Positions 12,787 to 25,400 of a stretch of DNA of 64,000 bases are shown here, in pieces. The notes under the pieces are model-generated. The model saw nothing but the letters and a program-made list of their open reading frames with translations, did not search any database and was not told the origin of the DNA. The DNA is from Takifugu bimaculatus (Eukaryota > Chordata > Actinopteri > Tetraodontiformes > Tetraodontidae). Within the stretch, counting starts at the first letter, position 1. Every line of letters starts with the position of its first letter. Location of the stretch: the NCBI GenBank assembly GCA_004026145.2, contig CP034975.1:24124361-24188360 (forward strand), in the 5' to 3' direction. Both the position numbers and the translations under genes were made by a program.

Positions 12787-15700
12787 TACTTACAGGTTCT
12801 CCTTTGAGGCCAGGTATCCCTGGAATTCCAGTTCTTCCTGGCTCTCCCTTTATTCCTGGCTTTCCTGGTGATCCAGGCACACCAGTTAGACCTTTTTCCC
12901 CTTTTAGACCAGGGGCTACAAAAATGTCTCCAGGCTCTCCAACTGGACCTGGGGCTCCCAATAACCCTGGACTACCTGGAAAACCCTGTATATGTGTAAA
13001 AAAGGAAAATGTTCCTGACACAAACATTAAAACAATCACTTAAGTTAATCGGGGTGAAATATTTCTATTATAAAGCCTAAGATATTTATCCACTCACAGG
13101 TGTTCCTGGTTGTCCAGCAGCACCAGGTTCACCTTTATCTCCCTTACGGCCTACTGATCCAGGGGGTCCTGCAGGTACGTAAAGGTATAATTATACATGC
13201 TCATCCAAACAATTCACTCAAAAAAATACAGGAAAGAACTCACCATGATCTCCTTTAGGACCCTGGGGGCCAGGTAAGCCAGGTAGACCAGAACTTTCAC
13301 ACTGAAAACAGGTGTCTCCTTTGTCACCTGAAATCCAGCCCGATTTTAGAATGTGACACCAACCATAAACCACACTTCACACAAATTTATCATTCGCCAC
13401 TGTTACCTTTCTGTCCCAATTCTCCTTGTAGTCCAGGAGGTCCAGGTGGGCCCGGGGCTCCAGTGGCAACGTCACACTCATTAGGGTCAACTGTGATGTC
13501 AAGTCATAACATGTGTGACTATTAAACTACACACGAAGAAAAATGTAGGAAAAATATGTGTTGTCCTATAAAAACTTTCAAAAAATAAGGCATACTCGGT
13601 TCTCCCGGGGGTCCAGGGAGGCCAGGGATTCCAGGTTGTCCAGGTGGTCCAAACAGAGACTCTCCTTCTATACCCATGTCTCCTTTCTCACCTTGGTCCC
13701 CCTTCAGGCCTCTCTCTCCCCGTGGCCCTTCTAAATGTCGACCTGACATGACACAAGAAAGGGCGTTGGGTCGAGTCATGGTTCAGCCGGATTGATGCCG
13801 ACGGCTCTGGAATGTCTGATTTTACCTGGTGGACCTGCCTCTCCCTGTGGTCCAGGAAAGCCTGTGGATGAAGACAAATTCAACATTAAAAAGACAAATA
13901 TGGTCTTTGCATTCTTGCAGGTGGTCATTGGGTGGCTTAAGTCTCCTGAGGTACCTTTTTCTCCTTGTAATCCCGGGAGACCTCGCGGACCTGCAGGACC
14001 CGGGGCTCCACTTCCCTGAAATGACCAGATGAGTGTGAAAACATGGCCGACGTGGATCTACCTGCATCCAGATTATTCAACTCTTCCCATCATCACTGCA
14101 TCGAAAGCCTTACTCCTGGATCACCTGGGCCTTTTACAGGCCACCTTGTTTAGGCATGATTCCTTGATATGATTTGTGTATTGTATAGATCTGTACATAA
14201 AGGTCAGGGATGATCAGAGGACATTCAAAAGACTTTGCTCGTGGTTTTTGGATTTCTGTTTCTTTAACAGCCTTCTGGTTTTTGCCACCAGCCCCACCTG
14301 CCACCCTCCTTGCAGCCTTGTCTCATTGGCCTGCCAGCCTCATTTTCAGGACAAACATAAGCTAAACTTTGCTAGCACAATTGTGCACAAGTGTGTTTTC
14401 TTGTTGTTCATAAATCCACCTCAGGAGGAAACTCTGCTATTTGGTCCAGCTGAGGTTGTTAAAGGTCCTCGAATCTGAGGACGTTCACTCCTTGGTGTAA
14501 GATCAGGGCCCTCTAGCAGGAGGCACCACGGCTGGGAAAAGTAGTGCTATACGTCGTATAGGTTTATTTTGGGAAGAACCCAAAAGCAACCTTTTCAACA
14601 GACAGCCTGACTAAGAGTCCTGGTGCCCTGCAGCTACATATCTACAGGTTTGAAGATGTCTTTCTCTTACACTAAAAAATGATAACTATTAGAAAGAAAA
14701 GCAGCAAGGCCGCCCCAACAGCGGCAGACAGTCATCTGATGCAGTCCAGAGATCTCAGCACTCAGATTCACCTACAGTGGAACTTAAACCTTGGTTTGGA
14801 CAAAACTCAGGTCATTACACAGTATTTGTTCCTAATAGATGTAGTGGATGTGCTAGTCGATGACAAACAGAGGTTACTTACGAAACCTGGTGGTCCTCGG
14901 TCTCCCTTCTCTCCCTGGAGCAAAACAGATGTTTACTGAATTCAACTCCACAAACAAAAGTTTTCAATCCTGCACAAATCGTATGAGGGTAGTTACCTGG
15001 GAACCAGGATATCCAGGAGCTCCTTGGAATCCCTTCTCTCCCTGTAAGAAACCATGTGTTTACTTTAACAAATGAAGGATGAAATTAACTAATTAATAGT
15101 TATGTGTTGTTAGTTGCAGCATCATTTTACCTTTGACCCAACATCTCCATCTTTGCCAGGTTTACCCTAAAATTGGAGAAATCAGTTGAGAGCTGTTGTT
15201 TATCTTTGCATCTTGGAATTTTGTCACTTACTCTTGGGCCAGGTGGTCCCGGTTCACCTTTAACACCAAATTCATGTGGAATGCAGAAACCCTGCAAGCA
15301 AATTACAGTTTTCAGTTCAAAGAAAGTGTTTGTTCGGTCAATTTAACGGCACGCAGGATTCCAACCCAAGACTCTTACTTTGTCTCCTTTGTCACCCTGG
15401 AATCCTCTCTCACCCTTTGGTAGAAAATACACAAATGGGGTCAGAAATGTAGTTAGCACTTTGGTGACCTGTGAGGGTTTATAGGTTGGCAGTGGGGCTG
15501 TTTGGAGTTTACCGGAGGTCCTGGAATATGCACTGTTATCTGTCCTTCCACTCCCTGAGCTGGAGGTCCAGGAGGACCAGGTGGGCCACGGAAGCCTTGG
15601 TCACCCTGCAGGGGGAGAGCACCTTAATGCTTCTAACTCCTGGAACTTCAAAAGTGTTGCCTGAACTCAGCAACTCAATACAAATGTCCAATATATAAAC

Positions 15701-18700
15701 AGGAAGCCATCTCACCTTTTCGCCCTTCTCTCCCACAAAGCTCAGTTTCTCAGCCTGCAGCAGGTCACAAACAAAAGCTCAGTAACATTTCACCCATGAT
15801 AGAGGCTCGTAGCTCAAATGTAAAAATGTATGAGCAAGGTTAACCTTCTCTCCTGGAGGCCCGGGGGGTCCAGGGTCTCCCTGAAAAAGAGTTACGCAGT
15901 TATGACACTTTCTCATAAACATGAACAATAAGTAATTTTCAAATTGATCTAAGTATCGATCTACGCTACTACATTATCCTGCCTCTGGTAACGTTTGACG
16001 TTGTCCTAATTCCAAACTCACTTTAGGTCCTTGAGAGCCACGAGGTCCAGGTGGCCCTATAGGTCCTGAAGGTCCACTTGCTCCCTTAAAGACAAATGTG
16101 TGTGAGGGCAAATGTGGATTTAATATGAGAATTCCAGTAAAACTGTTTGGTTGTTGTTGTTTCGACCCAGTTAAAGTCTCACAAATGTTCTTAAACAATC
16201 TATCCACAACGTACAGGTAATCCAGGCACTCCAGGGAACCCTCTGTCTCCTTTCAGGGGGATAATTCCAATCACACCACCGGCGTCACCCTGTGGGGAAG
16301 AGAAAAATAGGTAAATATTATGGCTGCAGGTGTGTGTCAATCCCAATAGAAGCTTTGGTTTATCTGTACTGTTTGAACTCAGATGTTCATGGGAAAATCA
16401 GCTGACCTTTATTCCAGGAATTCCTGGGATGCCCTGAAGAAAGCAGATTACAATAAATAGATGTTCAGCCAAACTTTCCAGCAGTTAATCTCTCTGCAGC
16501 ACCAGTGGGCTGAATCACATTGTTTGTTTGCTTACAGGAGGTCCTTGAAGACCAGGAAAACCAGGAGCGCCGCTGATTCCTTGTGCTCCCTGAAAGACAA
16601 ACACACACACGCACATGCTCAGATCCTCACAATAATATGCTCCAATGAATCTACCTTGAAATTCAGAAGAATTTGAGAAAAAAAGGGTTACTTTAGTCCC
16701 GTTGCATCCTGGGATTCCTGGCGGACCTGCTGGGCCGTCGTTTCCGTTGATACCCTGACAGGTGAATAAGGCAATTAGAGTTACTATCCTCAGCATTATT
16801 TACCCACTAAACTCTCTAAAAAATGAAAATAAATTAAAAACATGGTTCTATTGTGGTGGATGTAAGGTACCTGGACTGTAGCCAGATATTAAGTGGAAAT
16901 AACATGGATTAAAAAACCAAGAACCTACTGGTAGTCCTGGATTTCCTGGGAAACCTGCTTGGCCTGGAGGACCCTGCAAGATCACAACCAGCTCAGCATC
17001 AATGTGCCACAATAAGATCATGTACAACGTGTGCATCATGACGATGATGATGGACAGCTACTAACCCTAACTCCTTTCTGTCCAGGAGCTCCAGGATCAC
17101 CCAAATCCCCCTAGCAGAAATACAGGAATGACTTCATGAGACAACACTACTTGAGGTTATTACTGAGTCCATCATTAGTGTTCACACTGACCTTTGTGCC
17201 CATTGGTCCTGGAGGACCTTCCGGTCCCTGCATCCCTGGGAATCCCATATTACCTTGAAGTCCTGGATATCCACGTTCACCCTGTGAAATACAGAGTGGC
17301 AGATTCATGTAGAAAAATTAAAATGTTGCCCCTTCAAAAAAAGACAAGCTTCCCAATGTTCCTGTAATTGTTTTAGATATATTTTTGGTTTTATGTATCG
17401 TGTTTCATTTTAATAGTTTATTAAAATCAAGTTTAAAATAAAAATTTCCTTACAAATCACATTGGCTTTTAAAAAGCAACTCATGTGATACCAGTATCTA
17501 CCACTAGATGGTTGAATTGTATTTCAAATGAAGAGCCTGAACAGTCAACAACCGCGTCTGTTTCATATTGAGAGTTGGCAGCACGATTTCTAGAACAGGC
17601 CTGACTCCCATCGGTCAGTTGTGAACGATGGGAACCATTGTAGGTTACCATGGCAATGTCAGGAAGTGATATCTGACCAAAGCTCAGAGGAGATTTAAGG
17701 ATGGCTGCTTGTAGCCTTTCAAAACACTTCTGTGTTTTGAGTTCTTGGTCGACTGAACGGGCTGCAGTCAACACATCTGTTGTCAAATGTTTGGCTGCTG
17801 TTGCCGTGAAAAGGGGCCACAAAAGCGTTGGCTCTGACAGGACGAGAACACTCCGTAGTCATCTCACATTACTGATCCAAACAGCAGAACTCACCATGCA
17901 AAATCTGTTTGTTTCTGTTGCCTGCAGAATACACCCAGGACACCTTTGTCATTGTTTTTAACAGAATTTAATGGTAATCGTTCACTTACGGAGTGGCGAA
18001 CAATTTGGGGCACGTGTTCACAATGCGTATGGTCACATTTATCTACGTTTGCATTGAAACATGTTCACAGAACATATGTTCTATATTAGACAGATGCCTC
18101 AATTGTTGGGATTAAAAAACAGTGATGAATCTCACCTTTGCTCCTTTCACGCCACTGCAGTCACATTTTCCACATGCTGCCCCACAACCCTAAAAATAAA
18201 AATACATATATTTTAGAAGAAGCAAAAAGATATCACGTTTGCCATCTAACAGCCACCTGCACAAGGTCACACAATGTCAACCATCAAAAGTAGAAAATCT
18301 GCTTCACAGCGTGGGAGAGTGCAACTGGACACTCCTCTGGTACCAACAGCTCAACTCTGTACAGTTTCCACAGATCAATTTAAAATCCACCAATTCTCTG
18401 CATGAAGCCTGCAGGTCAAAGTAAACAAGTTGTTTACATGTTGACAATCCAGTGCTTTATTGTAGGATGGAACCAAATATATTTACTCAAGTCCAAGTAC
18501 CGTACTTGTAGCTATTTTGATCTTACGTTACTTTCCTCCTCATTAAATAGGGAAGTTGCTTTCATACACAAAGTTATGTATGCCAGATATGAACAAGCAT
18601 TCAGATGTAATTACAGGTCTTTAAATTTTGAGTGGACAAAGTCTCTTCAGAGAAATGTGCCAACATTATCCTCCATGTCTGTTTCAGACCCAACATAAAG

Positions 18701-21700
18701 TTTTCTGCTGATGTGGATACAAGAGCCGTGTAGCGACTGAGGAACCTGCGGCACAAAGATTGACCACACAATTACAGTAGTTTAGTTAACTGTGACAAAA
18801 GCAGAGTGAGAGGAACGCTGCAATGGAGAGAAAGACATGGAGGCAGCTGTTTTCTGTCCTTCCACCCCCTCTCCTGCTCCGGAACTGGCCTGCATTGGCT
18901 CTAAGGTCTGACTCTTCCCTCTCCCCTCCATGATCCAGCTGTTGCTCCACTCACGTGCATCATGCGCAGCCAAAAGCCTGTCGGGGGTTTGGACGGTCTC
19001 TGCAGGCTGCAGAGAGAACAGCTCCACGATCCACAGCTCCTTCTTGTTCTCACACACAACAAACAAATACTTTCTCAGACAGTTCCCACCAGTCTAAACC
19101 CAACAAGACCTGCTTGTTTAAATCTGTATCCTCTGTCATTTAACATCCCGACCAAGGTGAAGCACATCTTAAGACTGACAGGCAAACCTATAGCTGATAA
19201 GTGAAGCAACGTGAGGGTTAGCATGGGAAACCATGGGAAACAGACTTTTCTCTCAGGCCTGCCAGCTCTGTTGACCTCACCCTGTTTAAGTGCATTCTTT
19301 TTCTCCTATATTTGCAGTAAATAACATGTGTGTGGTCAAATATAATACTTCATTTCCCATTCCTGCTCTCTCAGACACATATAACTCATTCCATTTGAAA
19401 CCCCTCACCTCTCCGCTTCAGTTTTTTAAGTGTCACCCCCCACCCCCACTCCCCTGCCCTGTGAAAACCTCCACACCACCTGCTTTACATCAAATTAGTG
19501 TTAGAACATAAGGAATAGTGACTCTCAGAAGACCAGCATGTGTGTTTTATTATGGAATCCCTGTTGCCTTGCTGCAATAACAGCTTCTAGTGCAGAATTA
19601 TTGTTTCTCTTTTGACTTCAGTTGGGGTCACTAATAACAGAACATGTGTGCATCATGTCGACACCAGTCAGAGGCTGTGGAAGCGTTCCCTCATTGCCCG
19701 CCGCTCTCTGGCTCACATTTTCTGTCACCTGCACCAAAGTGCCACGAGGCCGTGCAGCATTCCTGTGTGTTGGATGGCATGACCGGGGGAGTCTCAAACT
19801 GACACGCATGACAGCAAAGACCACCACCCTCGGATGTGTTCTGCTGGATCTCCAAACACTCCGCAGTAATCTGCAGCCAGATCAAAGTAGGCGCTGATTC
19901 CCGCTCTTTGTTGTCCTTTTTACATCCGTCACACATCATCATAAACCCAAACACCAGATGGGAGAGAAGCCACACAAAGACTTGTCTGTCATCCACACAA
20001 AACCTGAGTCCTGCAATCTATAGAGCGGAATTCAGGCATCACAGGGAAGAGATCTGAAGAGGATTTTATCACGCAGATGCAGGGTCCCCGGGATGTTAAT
20101 GGGGGGTTAGCATACAGCATCTATTAGCCAGCAATATAGCGTGGATGAAGGCCCTTTCTGAAGAGTGAAAGAGCCCTCAGAGAGATGTGTTTACCTAAAT
20201 AAATCAGAAACTGAGGAGTCTTGACTGGCCTGCTTCAAATAAAGCAAGACAGTTACTGCAATGTTGGTGTATCAAAAAAATGAAATTAATGGATGATATC
20301 AGATGAATGACTTTAATGGTGTGCATCCCAAATAACTTAAGAAATCAACAACAACTTGGAGAACACCGAGACTCTTTGTACACAGTTTGATCCTCTAGGG
20401 GGCAGTAGATGGTTTTAGAAACCAAAACCTGCCTTTATCAAGAATTATGTCAATATTTTCAAATGATTCCAGTGATATTTCACTGACATGAACACGTGAA
20501 CTGATCAACTACTCTATTCTAAATGTTTATTTTAAATAATAAATCTTAATAAGAAATATTTTACTTTCTCTAAAGATCCTACTCTTTCTCTGCCCAGCAC
20601 AACATTCCACAGAGCAAACAGATGATGAGTGTTAACCTCCACTGTAAATATACAAATGCTGGTGAGTCAGTGAGGTCTGGAGAAGGCCTGGCAGCAGCCG
20701 AGGCTCACGTGTGTGGACAGGTGTTTGTAGCCTGGCTGGCATGTCTGGATCTCGCCAACCTGTGAAAATCCAATATGCTGACAGCGTGTTGACGTGCATG
20801 AGTACTGTGCAAAACAGTACCTTATCAGAATTCGTGTGTGCGTGTGTGACAGACAGACAGACAGACCGACCGTTTGGGATTGTTTACCGAGGTTCAGCCA
20901 GCAGGAAAGTATTTAAAGTTTGCTTTGAGACGCCCAGTATAAACAGGTAACCCAGGAGGAGGATGGAGTGCAGCGAGTGATGTTCACAGGCCTGCAGAGT
21001 GTTTGGAGTCAGAGGTCACATCCCTTTAAGGCTCTGGCCTGAGGGCCTGACATGTATCACCAGCACCACCTGATATGTGTGACATCATTTGCCGCAGTGT
21101 GGAGATGAGCACAGGAGACAGGAAGTGATGAGTAATGTTTACATTGGTGATTAGGCCTCAGCAAGGGACCAATCCCAGCAGGAACATAAACACTGCTGAT
21201 GTTAGCCAATGGTGAGCCTGCAGAGCTGATGCACAGCTGAAGCTTAAGAACAGGGGAGGATAATTTGTGCTATTATAAACTTGAAAGTTAAGCCTACTGC
21301 CTTTCAGTGTATTTAACATGTAAATAAACCGAGGGGAAAAGACTTGGCTCAATCAGCTGAGGAGATGAGGAAAACCTCCAGAAGAGCTCCTGATTGGAAC
21401 TTTAGCTCGAATGAATAACAAACTCACGGCAGATGCGGCCTCACCTCTAAGGTCTCGTCATCCCACCCTGAAGAATCGCTTCTGTATTCACATCAGAGCA
21501 ATACTGCCTATAACCACACGGGGGCGGCCTCTCCGTCGTCTGACTGCACAGTGTTGGGCGCACAAGAACGTCAGCATCTTTCCCGTCATGTTACAGGGAA
21601 AATGAGGCTCCCACAAACGTCTGGCCGACGTCATTTACAGACACCAAAAAGACATCACATTCCCACTGCATCCTCCCACTCCCCCTCTGTTGAAGCAATC

Positions 21701-22379
21701 CACAAACCCCAGGAGAATTCTAGGGGTGCAGATCACTATGAGAGTTTTATTTCAACATGTGTGTCTACATGTGTGGAGTTATTTTCGAGCCTTGTTTTTT
21801 TAAAGACAAATATTAAGTTGCAACTGGAGGCCCAAAAGCTAAGAGACTAGGAAGTTTAGAGAAAACTTGTTATTTTCATTACTGTCAATATTGTTTCCTA
21901 GTGATTCCCACGTAGCTCTTCTCTACAGAGAGAGGAGCAGCCGTGTCAACTATCATTTATAAGACTAAACTGGCAACTGGACAAGGCCAGAGGTTTAGCA
22001 TGCTGACATATCACTTCATATGGAGGGTGTCATGTGATACATTCAGCAACAACATGCAGGAGCGTGAGTAAGTCGAGACAGACCTGCACTAGCGCCTTAT
22101 TGATGCTGATGTCAACCAGATGAGGACATCAGCTGCTCTGTGGTGTGGAGTGTTTATTTGTGATTTTCATCGTGGTCACAGATCACAGGTAAATCTAACC
22201 ACAGCTATGCCCACGTGCAGTCTGCGCACGCTGGAGCAGGAGAGGGAGTTTTTATTTTTTTAAGCTTTGGCTGGGTTAAACTAGTACTGATCTGACATTC
22301 CTGACCTTCTCTGGTACTGAGAAGGAGTGGGAGAGAGGAGTTTTCTGCCATACTTGGAAGATACAGCTTCTGGTGCAAA

Positions 22380-22457
<78 letters not shown>

Positions 22458-25400
22458 CGTGTTCTTGTACTTGCTACGTACTAAGTGCCAAAATCCTCAT
22501 TCTACTAGCAAAGTGAGGACATTTTATGATGTCATCCCAAGTGTCAAAGGGCTGTTTGAGGGTTGAGCTGTGGTGGTTTTAAGGTTGATCTTGGGTTTGG
22601 GTTAGTGTGAGGAGTGACTTGGGACGGTTCATTATTTTACCATGACAGACTACAGTGATTCCACGTCACACCCACATTTATTTAGTGAATATTTAATTGT
22701 TTGAGAGGGTTTGTGTCCTGCGGGGCAGACGGCATCTGCTGAGAGCAGCTGGATGCAAATGTCCTGTTCTGGCTGCAAACAGCAGCCTTTCATCTGCACA
22801 GCCCAAAGAATTCCAGGCTTCTGTAACTGAACAAAGATCAGTTATTCTCTCACACAAACAGTCAAAATCATCTCTGCAAAAAAGCATGAGAAGGAACATG
22901 AACTCTCTCCCTCCCTCTCTTCCACATGCTTCAGTGAAAGGGTTGATAAATAGACCACTTAGTGGCTGTTTGCTCATGCATGACTAGTTAATATTGCCTG
23001 TCAACCCATGCTATATAAAGCTCAGAATATGTTTGGAGACAGCTTTCTTAATAAAGAAAAAACATTTCCTCTAGCTTCTAATTTATCCAACTGGTTAAAG
23101 TCAGATTTGAATTAAGAGGACGCTTCACATCTCTCTTTCAAAAACATTTCCTAAGGAGGACAGTATTTGCAGTATTTGAAAGAAATGCAGAGAGAAATGC
23201 AAACAAAGTCTGTCCGTTGGGGCTGCAGACATCACTGAGCACGTCGGCGGAGACAGAAAACTAAGAGCGCTGAGGTGGTCGGCAGCAGGACAGCATCACG
23301 CCTGTCAGCAGCGCTCCACATGTGCAAAATAAAGCCAGCAAATGGGAAAACTGCTTTGGAGAAACTCTCAGGCCTCTCGAAGGAGCAGAGTAACGTGAAA
23401 AATTGATCGCCCTACTGATTAAGTGCAACCTATCAACCTTGCACATGCACCTTTTATACAAATTACCGTCTGCAAAGTCCACAGAAAAGAAAGTGAAATT
23501 TAACATTCCATTATTAGATGTCAGACGCCTCACCAGTCACATGACCCTGAGACTCTGAACAAGCCATTAGAGCAGATTTAAACTCAGCTCTCGATCAATG
23601 TCTCTGAGCACATGTGCATGTTTAAGGACGTGCACGTGAGCAAAGGTTTCCTCTTTAACAAGTTAAGGAAGACTCCCCTTAATCTTCTAGTCTTTGAGGG
23701 GACTTCATACGTGTCTCTGCACAAACACAGGACCCAGCGCTCCACCCAAGAGCAGCTGACCCCAGTTATGTTAGGAAGTGGAGGGAGGGGGGGGGGTCCT
23801 TTTTCAATGACAATGACAGTTTTTGGTAAACATAGAATGTGTTTCTCTTTGTAATCCAGGAGAAGAGTTGAGATCGGCTTGTACTGGAAAGAGAATTTTG
23901 GTCTTCTTTGCAGCTGCTCCAGAAAGAAAAGATCATGACAATCACCGCAACTGAGTTTGTCTCTGGAGGACGGGTTTGAATCAGTGAAAGGGAAAACAAA
24001 TTTGTGGGCGTTGCGATGACAACAATTGCAAAGATGTTGGTTTAGTTAGCGAAAGGGCGGCTCAGTTCATCTGAGCATCTCCAGCGCTCTGCTCTTCCCT
24101 GAGTGTGCAGCTCTGCGTCACAGGGTCCAGGGTTTAGGGACGATGGGCTCTTCCCCAACTTTCATGCTCTCAAAGACAATAAGAGGCTGGGTCTGGCTCA
24201 AGTTCGTCTCCAGAGTGCAATGTTGTCTGGGAAGTTAGCATGTGAGGGCAAAGAACAGCCTGTGTGGCTCTGCGTCAACAAATTGATTCCAAACGGGAAC
24301 ATTCTCATGCTCATTCTTAGAAGCAGAATATGCCAAGTATTTACAGCTGTTACCATTGGTATGCTTCACCTTAAAGATACCAACACATGGTTGTCATGGT
24401 TCAGCACACCGAACATAAAACCTAATAGGAGTGTTGACCGCTATATTTTTGACCAGCAGGGGGGCCAAAAACACAAAAGACTGATTGCTGAGATCATCCA
24501 AAAGATGTTGCTGCTATCCTCCACATTTGCATGGAAAATCGTCCCTTTTAAGGAAACATTCCCAACTTATAATATGCAAACATGCTCATAATTGTAGCCA
24601 AATAGAAAATTGGACACTTTGTATATTTATCAGCGACACCATCAACAGTGCAGATTTGGTGGCTGAGGATGAGACTGATGATACATGTGAGTAAAGGAGG
24701 AAAGTCCAGAACACTCAAGAAAGACAGCCTTCATTCCTGTATTGTCCAGCCAAGAAGGCAGCAATAATGGAGCTCTTTAAGCCCATTATCATTATCAGAG
24801 GATCACTGTGGGCGGCTTCGTATTGTTCTACTCGGAGCTTATCTGCTACATCATCAGGTCACTGGCATTTGGAAATATCTGCCCCACAAGAAGAGATGAG
24901 GAGCCCCCAGGCAACACGTGGGCTGTTGTCTCTTGACTTGAAAACATCTTAATCTGCCGCTAGACTCGACCATGCATTAAAAGATTAGCATATTTCAGCT
25001 TCTGTGCATCTAAGAAGTGGTCGCTGTTGGTGCAGACATTTGTTTTTCCAAGACAGAGCTACGGATTTTGCAGGTATGGACACGCATCCAGTCTCAGGTT
25101 CTCTAGATTACACTGATGCAGGATCTGCTATTTCTGTCAGTATTATTCTGGAAAGTTGACAGTCCACAGAGAGCACGTCTGGCAAAACCACGGTAACTCA
25201 AACTCAGAGTAGGCAGAGTGACATTAAAGACACATAAAATAATGACAAAACCAGATTACACAATGCTAGATGAAGAGCCCAGATACAGGCGGAAATGGAA
25301 TAAATTGGGTAACTCAACCCCAACTTCCAACCACGATAGCTCCAAACACAGTGGAGATGAAGGTGAAAGGCAAGCGTGGCTCAGTGCACATGTGCGGAAG

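Noticed and set aside
7605..13043. Plus-strand proline-rich open frames (for example 7605-7814 and 12804-13043).
   Set aside because: They are the complementary shadow of col4a1 Gly-X-Y exons (glycine codons read as proline on the other strand).
14421..14475. Plus-strand GPAEVVKGPR-like collagen triplets in col4a1 intron 18.
   Set aside because: Wrong strand for col4a1, no splice sites in phase, and only two glycines; taken as chance.
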